A DNA stretch of 40,291 nucleotides, taken from assembly GCF_000725625.1 (NCBI RefSeq), contig NZ_KL647086.1, positions 3,172-43,462 on the forward strand, in the 5' to 3' direction. The position numbers and the translations under genes are program-made. The notes under the pieces are model-generated. The model saw nothing but the letters and a program-made list of their open reading frames with translations, was not told the origin of the DNA and searched no databases. This document shows positions 38,838 through 40,291 of this stretch, piece after piece. The DNA is from Streptomyces sp. NRRL F-6676. Its GTDB lineage: Bacteria > Actinomycetota > Actinomycetes > Streptomycetales > Streptomycetaceae. Within the stretch, counting starts at the first letter, position 1. Each line of letters opens with the position of its first letter.

Positions 38838-38868
38838 CGGGGCCGGTCCGCACGACCGGCCGGCCCCG
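38838..38868. terminator. Hairpin between aldehyde dehydrogenase and lacI-type gene
   Basis: CGGGGCCGG (38838-38846) pairs with CCGGCCCCG (38860-38868), 13-base loop, in the 193-bp gap between the convergent genes. It has no T tract but is suitably placed to end both transcripts. Confidence 0.5.
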
Positions 38869-38901
38869 CCCCCGGTCGCGTGCCGGGGGACCCGCCCGGT
38901 G

Positions 38902-39915
38902 TCAGGAGGCGGAGGGCGCCGGACCGGTGCTCGCCCGCACGGTCAACTCCGGTGCCAGCAGGACCACCTCGTCCTCGCCCCGGCCCTCCAGCTTGGCGAC
39001 GAGCCGGTCCACCGCGCGGCGCCCCATCTCCTGTGCCGGGATGGCGACGGCCGTCAGCCGCACCGACGCCTGCACGGCGACCTGGTCCGGGCAGACGGCG
39101 ATCACCGAGACGTCCTCCGGCACGGCCCGGCCCTGCTGACGCAGCAGGGCCAGCAGCGGCTCCACCGCCGACTCGTTCTGCACCACGAACCCCGAGGTGC
39201 CCGGCCGCTCGTCGAAGATCCGGGACAAGGTCAGGGCCATCGCGTCGTACCCGCCCTCGCAGGGCCGGTGCAGCATCCGCAGCCCCAGCTCGCCCGCGCG
39301 GGTGCGCAGCCCGTCGAGCGTGCGCTCGGCGAACCCGGTGTGCCTCTCGTAGACGGCCGCCGCCTCGCCGATGACAGCGATGTCACGGTGCCCGAGCATC
39401 GCGAGGTGCTCCACGCACAGGGCGCCGGTGGCGGTGAAGTCGAGGTCGACGCAGGTGAGTCCGGTGGCGTCGGCGGGCAGTCCGATGAGCACGGACGGCT
39501 GGCCGGACTCGCGCAGCAACGGCAGCCGTTCGTCGTCGAGTTCGACGTCCATCAGGATCATGGCGTCGGCGAGCCCGCTGCCGGTGACGCGCCTGACGGC
39601 GTCGGGGCCCTCCTCACCGGTGAGCAGCAGGACGTCGTAGCCGTGGGCGCGGGCGGTGGTGGCGACGGCGATGGCGATCTCCATCATCACCGGCACGTAC
39701 ATGTCGGTGCGCAGCGGGACCATCAGCGCGATGATGTTCGACCGGCTGCTCGCCAGGGCCCGCGCACCGGCGTTGGGGTGGTAGCCCAGCTCCCGGATGG
39801 ACTCCTCGACCCGTTGCCGGGTTCCCGAGGAGATCGACCGCTTGCCGCTGGGCACATAGCTCACCGTGCTCGCCGACACTCCGGCATGCTGGGCGACCTC
39901 GGCGAGGGTGACCAT
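38902..39915 (-). CDS. LacI-family transcriptional repressor
   Basis: A 337-residue repressor. The N-terminal helix-turn-helix (VTLAEVAQHAGVSASTVSYV, residues 2-21) and hinge helix (GYHPNAGARALAS) precede a periplasmic-binding-protein-like sensor domain with NIIALMVPLRTDMYVPVM, MLGHRDIAVIG and GFVVQNESAVEPLLALL. It probably binds a sugar. Residue 22 is Pro (VSYVP) where relatives usually have Leu; it lies at the end of the recognition helix. ATG at 39915 follows GGAGG. Two palindromic sites of the LacI type lie upstream (39932 and 40015), so it is likely autoregulated and may control the divergent gene beginning at 40263. The target transport or hydrolase genes are outside the window. Confidence 0.94.
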   Translation of the reverse strand: MVTLAEVAQHAGVSASTVSYVPSGKRSISSGTRQRVEESIRELGYHPNAGARALASSRSNIIALMVPLRTDMYVPVMMEIAIAVATTARAHGYDVLLLTGEEGPDAVRRVTGSGLADAMILMDVELDDERLPLLRESGQPSVLIGLPADATGLTCVDLDFTATGALCVEHLAMLGHRDIAVIGEAAAVYERHTGFAERTLDGLRTRAGELGLRMLHRPCEGGYDAMALTLSRIFDERPGTSGFVVQNESAVEPLLALLRQQGRAVPEDVSVIAVCPDQVAVQASVRLTAVAIPAQEMGRRAVDRLVAKLEGRGEDEVVLLAPELTVRASTGPAPSAS

Positions 39916-39931
39916 CCGGTCCTCCAGGAGG

Positions 39932-39943
39932 CGAAGCGCTTCG
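39932..39943. promoter_or_regulatory. LacI operator, start-proximal
   Basis: CGAAGCGCTTCG is a perfect palindrome with the central CG pair common to LacI-family operators, 17 bases before the lacI-type start. It shares its core with the longer site at 40015-40036; a repressor there would block initiation. Confidence 0.72.
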
Positions 39944-40014
39944 ACAGCGCGAGAACGACAAACTCGGCAGTTGACCTGGCCCGACCTTAACCGCCTGGAT
40001 CACCGCTGTCCATA

Positions 40015-40036
40015 CGCGTCGAAGCGCTTCGACGCG
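40015..40036. promoter_or_regulatory. LacI operator, distal, 22-bp perfect palindrome
   Basis: A perfect 22-bp palindrome with core TCGAAGCGCTTCGA flanked by CGCG on both sides. Its centre is 88 bp from that of the proximal site, which would allow looping, and it faces the gene that starts at 40263. Confidence 0.8.
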
Positions 40037-40095
40037 CTGTCGGAGAAGCGCCCGCCACCACGCACCCCGGGGCCCAAGGGGCAGCGCCCCTCGAA

Positions 40096-40128
40096 GGGAC
40101 GGGAAGGGCAGGGGCGGCGGGGGCGAAA
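40096..40128. repeat. Partial dispersed repeat, copy C
   Basis: A 33-base segment (GGGACGGGAAGGGCAGGGGC, then GGCGGGGGCGAAA) matches the tail of copies A and B. It lies in the 347-bp gap before the final gene; a hairpin built on GGGGC/GCCCC (about 40070-40092) is just upstream. Apart from this repeat and the two operators, the gap shows nothing else. Confidence 0.55.
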
Positions 40129-40262
40129 GACCCCGGCCCCGCCCCACCGGCCCACCCCCACTGGTGACCCCCCGACAAACCGGGTACATACGATCGAGTA
40201 ACCCCACACCACGGACAGCCGACAAAACAACCCCACACCCACTCCGCGGCGAGGTGACCGCC

Positions 40263-40291
40263 ATGTCCGCAGCACCCCCCACCCCCCAGAC
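40263..40291 (+). CDS. 5' end of a gene cut by the window edge
   Basis: ATG at 40263 has GAGGTGA 7-8 bases upstream, and encodes MSAAPPTPQ before the window ends. Too little is visible to name it. It is divergent from the LacI-type repressor and is a candidate target of it. Confidence 0.5.

Overview
The window is chromosomal DNA from a Streptomyces (or a very close actinomycete). Base composition is extremely GC-rich, third codon positions are strongly G/C, GTG and TTG starts are common, and the gene families are typical of the genus (DUF3151, DUF5063, DUF397/XRE pairs, HisKA_3 two-component systems, a bacterial Ser/Thr kinase, an ask-asd operon). The gene order resembles, from memory and unchecked, the S. 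coelicolor purA / recR / ask-asd neighbourhood, so most of the window is probably core chromosome.

Layout. 52-1560: DHA2-type drug exporter. 1713-2126: DUF3151. 2305-5593: complete kynurenine route (tryptophan 2,3-dioxygenase, kynureninase, kynurenine-formamidase-like hydrolase), which would turn tryptophan into anthranilate and alanine. 5714-7809: NarL-type sensor kinase and response regulator. 7943-9166: cytochrome P450. 9194-10126: degenerate diacylglycerol-kinase-fold protein, divergent from purA (10315-11598). 11714-14132: TetR regulator divergent from two overlapping SDR oxidoreductases. 14125-18138 (minus): conserved hypothetical, large GT2-plus-membrane glycosyltransferase, GntR regulator. 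18476-20134: membrane Ser/Thr kinase. 20373-21149: SLATT-like membrane protein. 21427-23131: ybaB, recR, DUF5063.

23145-28712 looks like an accessory segment placed between DUF5063 and ask. It holds a small hypothetical protein, an XRE/DUF5753 regulator overlapping a DUF397 protein (whiJ-like pair), and then four co-directional enzymes: an RmlD-like reductase carrying the only in-frame TTA codon I found, a degenerate-nucleotidyltransferase/APH-kinase fusion, a cupin and an HAD protein with an altered motif I. I do not recognise this set as a described pathway. It is the best candidate here for an undescribed system: a developmentally gated kinase/reductase/cupin/phosphatase pathway acting on a small polyol or sugar.

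28966-31622: aspartokinase (with an internal start for a regulatory beta subunit) and aspartate-semialdehyde dehydrogenase, whose 5' end contains a dispersed intergenic repeat in frame. 32103-33949: ECF sigma factor overlapping a single-pass membrane protein. 33919-36652 (minus): SURF1 and an S9 peptidase. 36653-37262: repeat-rich gap with a 39-bp tandem array. 37263-38708: aldehyde dehydrogenase. 38902-39915 (minus): LacI regulator with two palindromic operators upstream, facing a gene that begins at 40263 and is cut by the window edge.

No tRNA, rRNA, CRISPR array, insertion sequence, prophage or replication origin was seen. Repeats are REP-like GC-rich palindromes and short in-frame tandem repeats. 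All assignments come from reading motifs and context; no database search was run.
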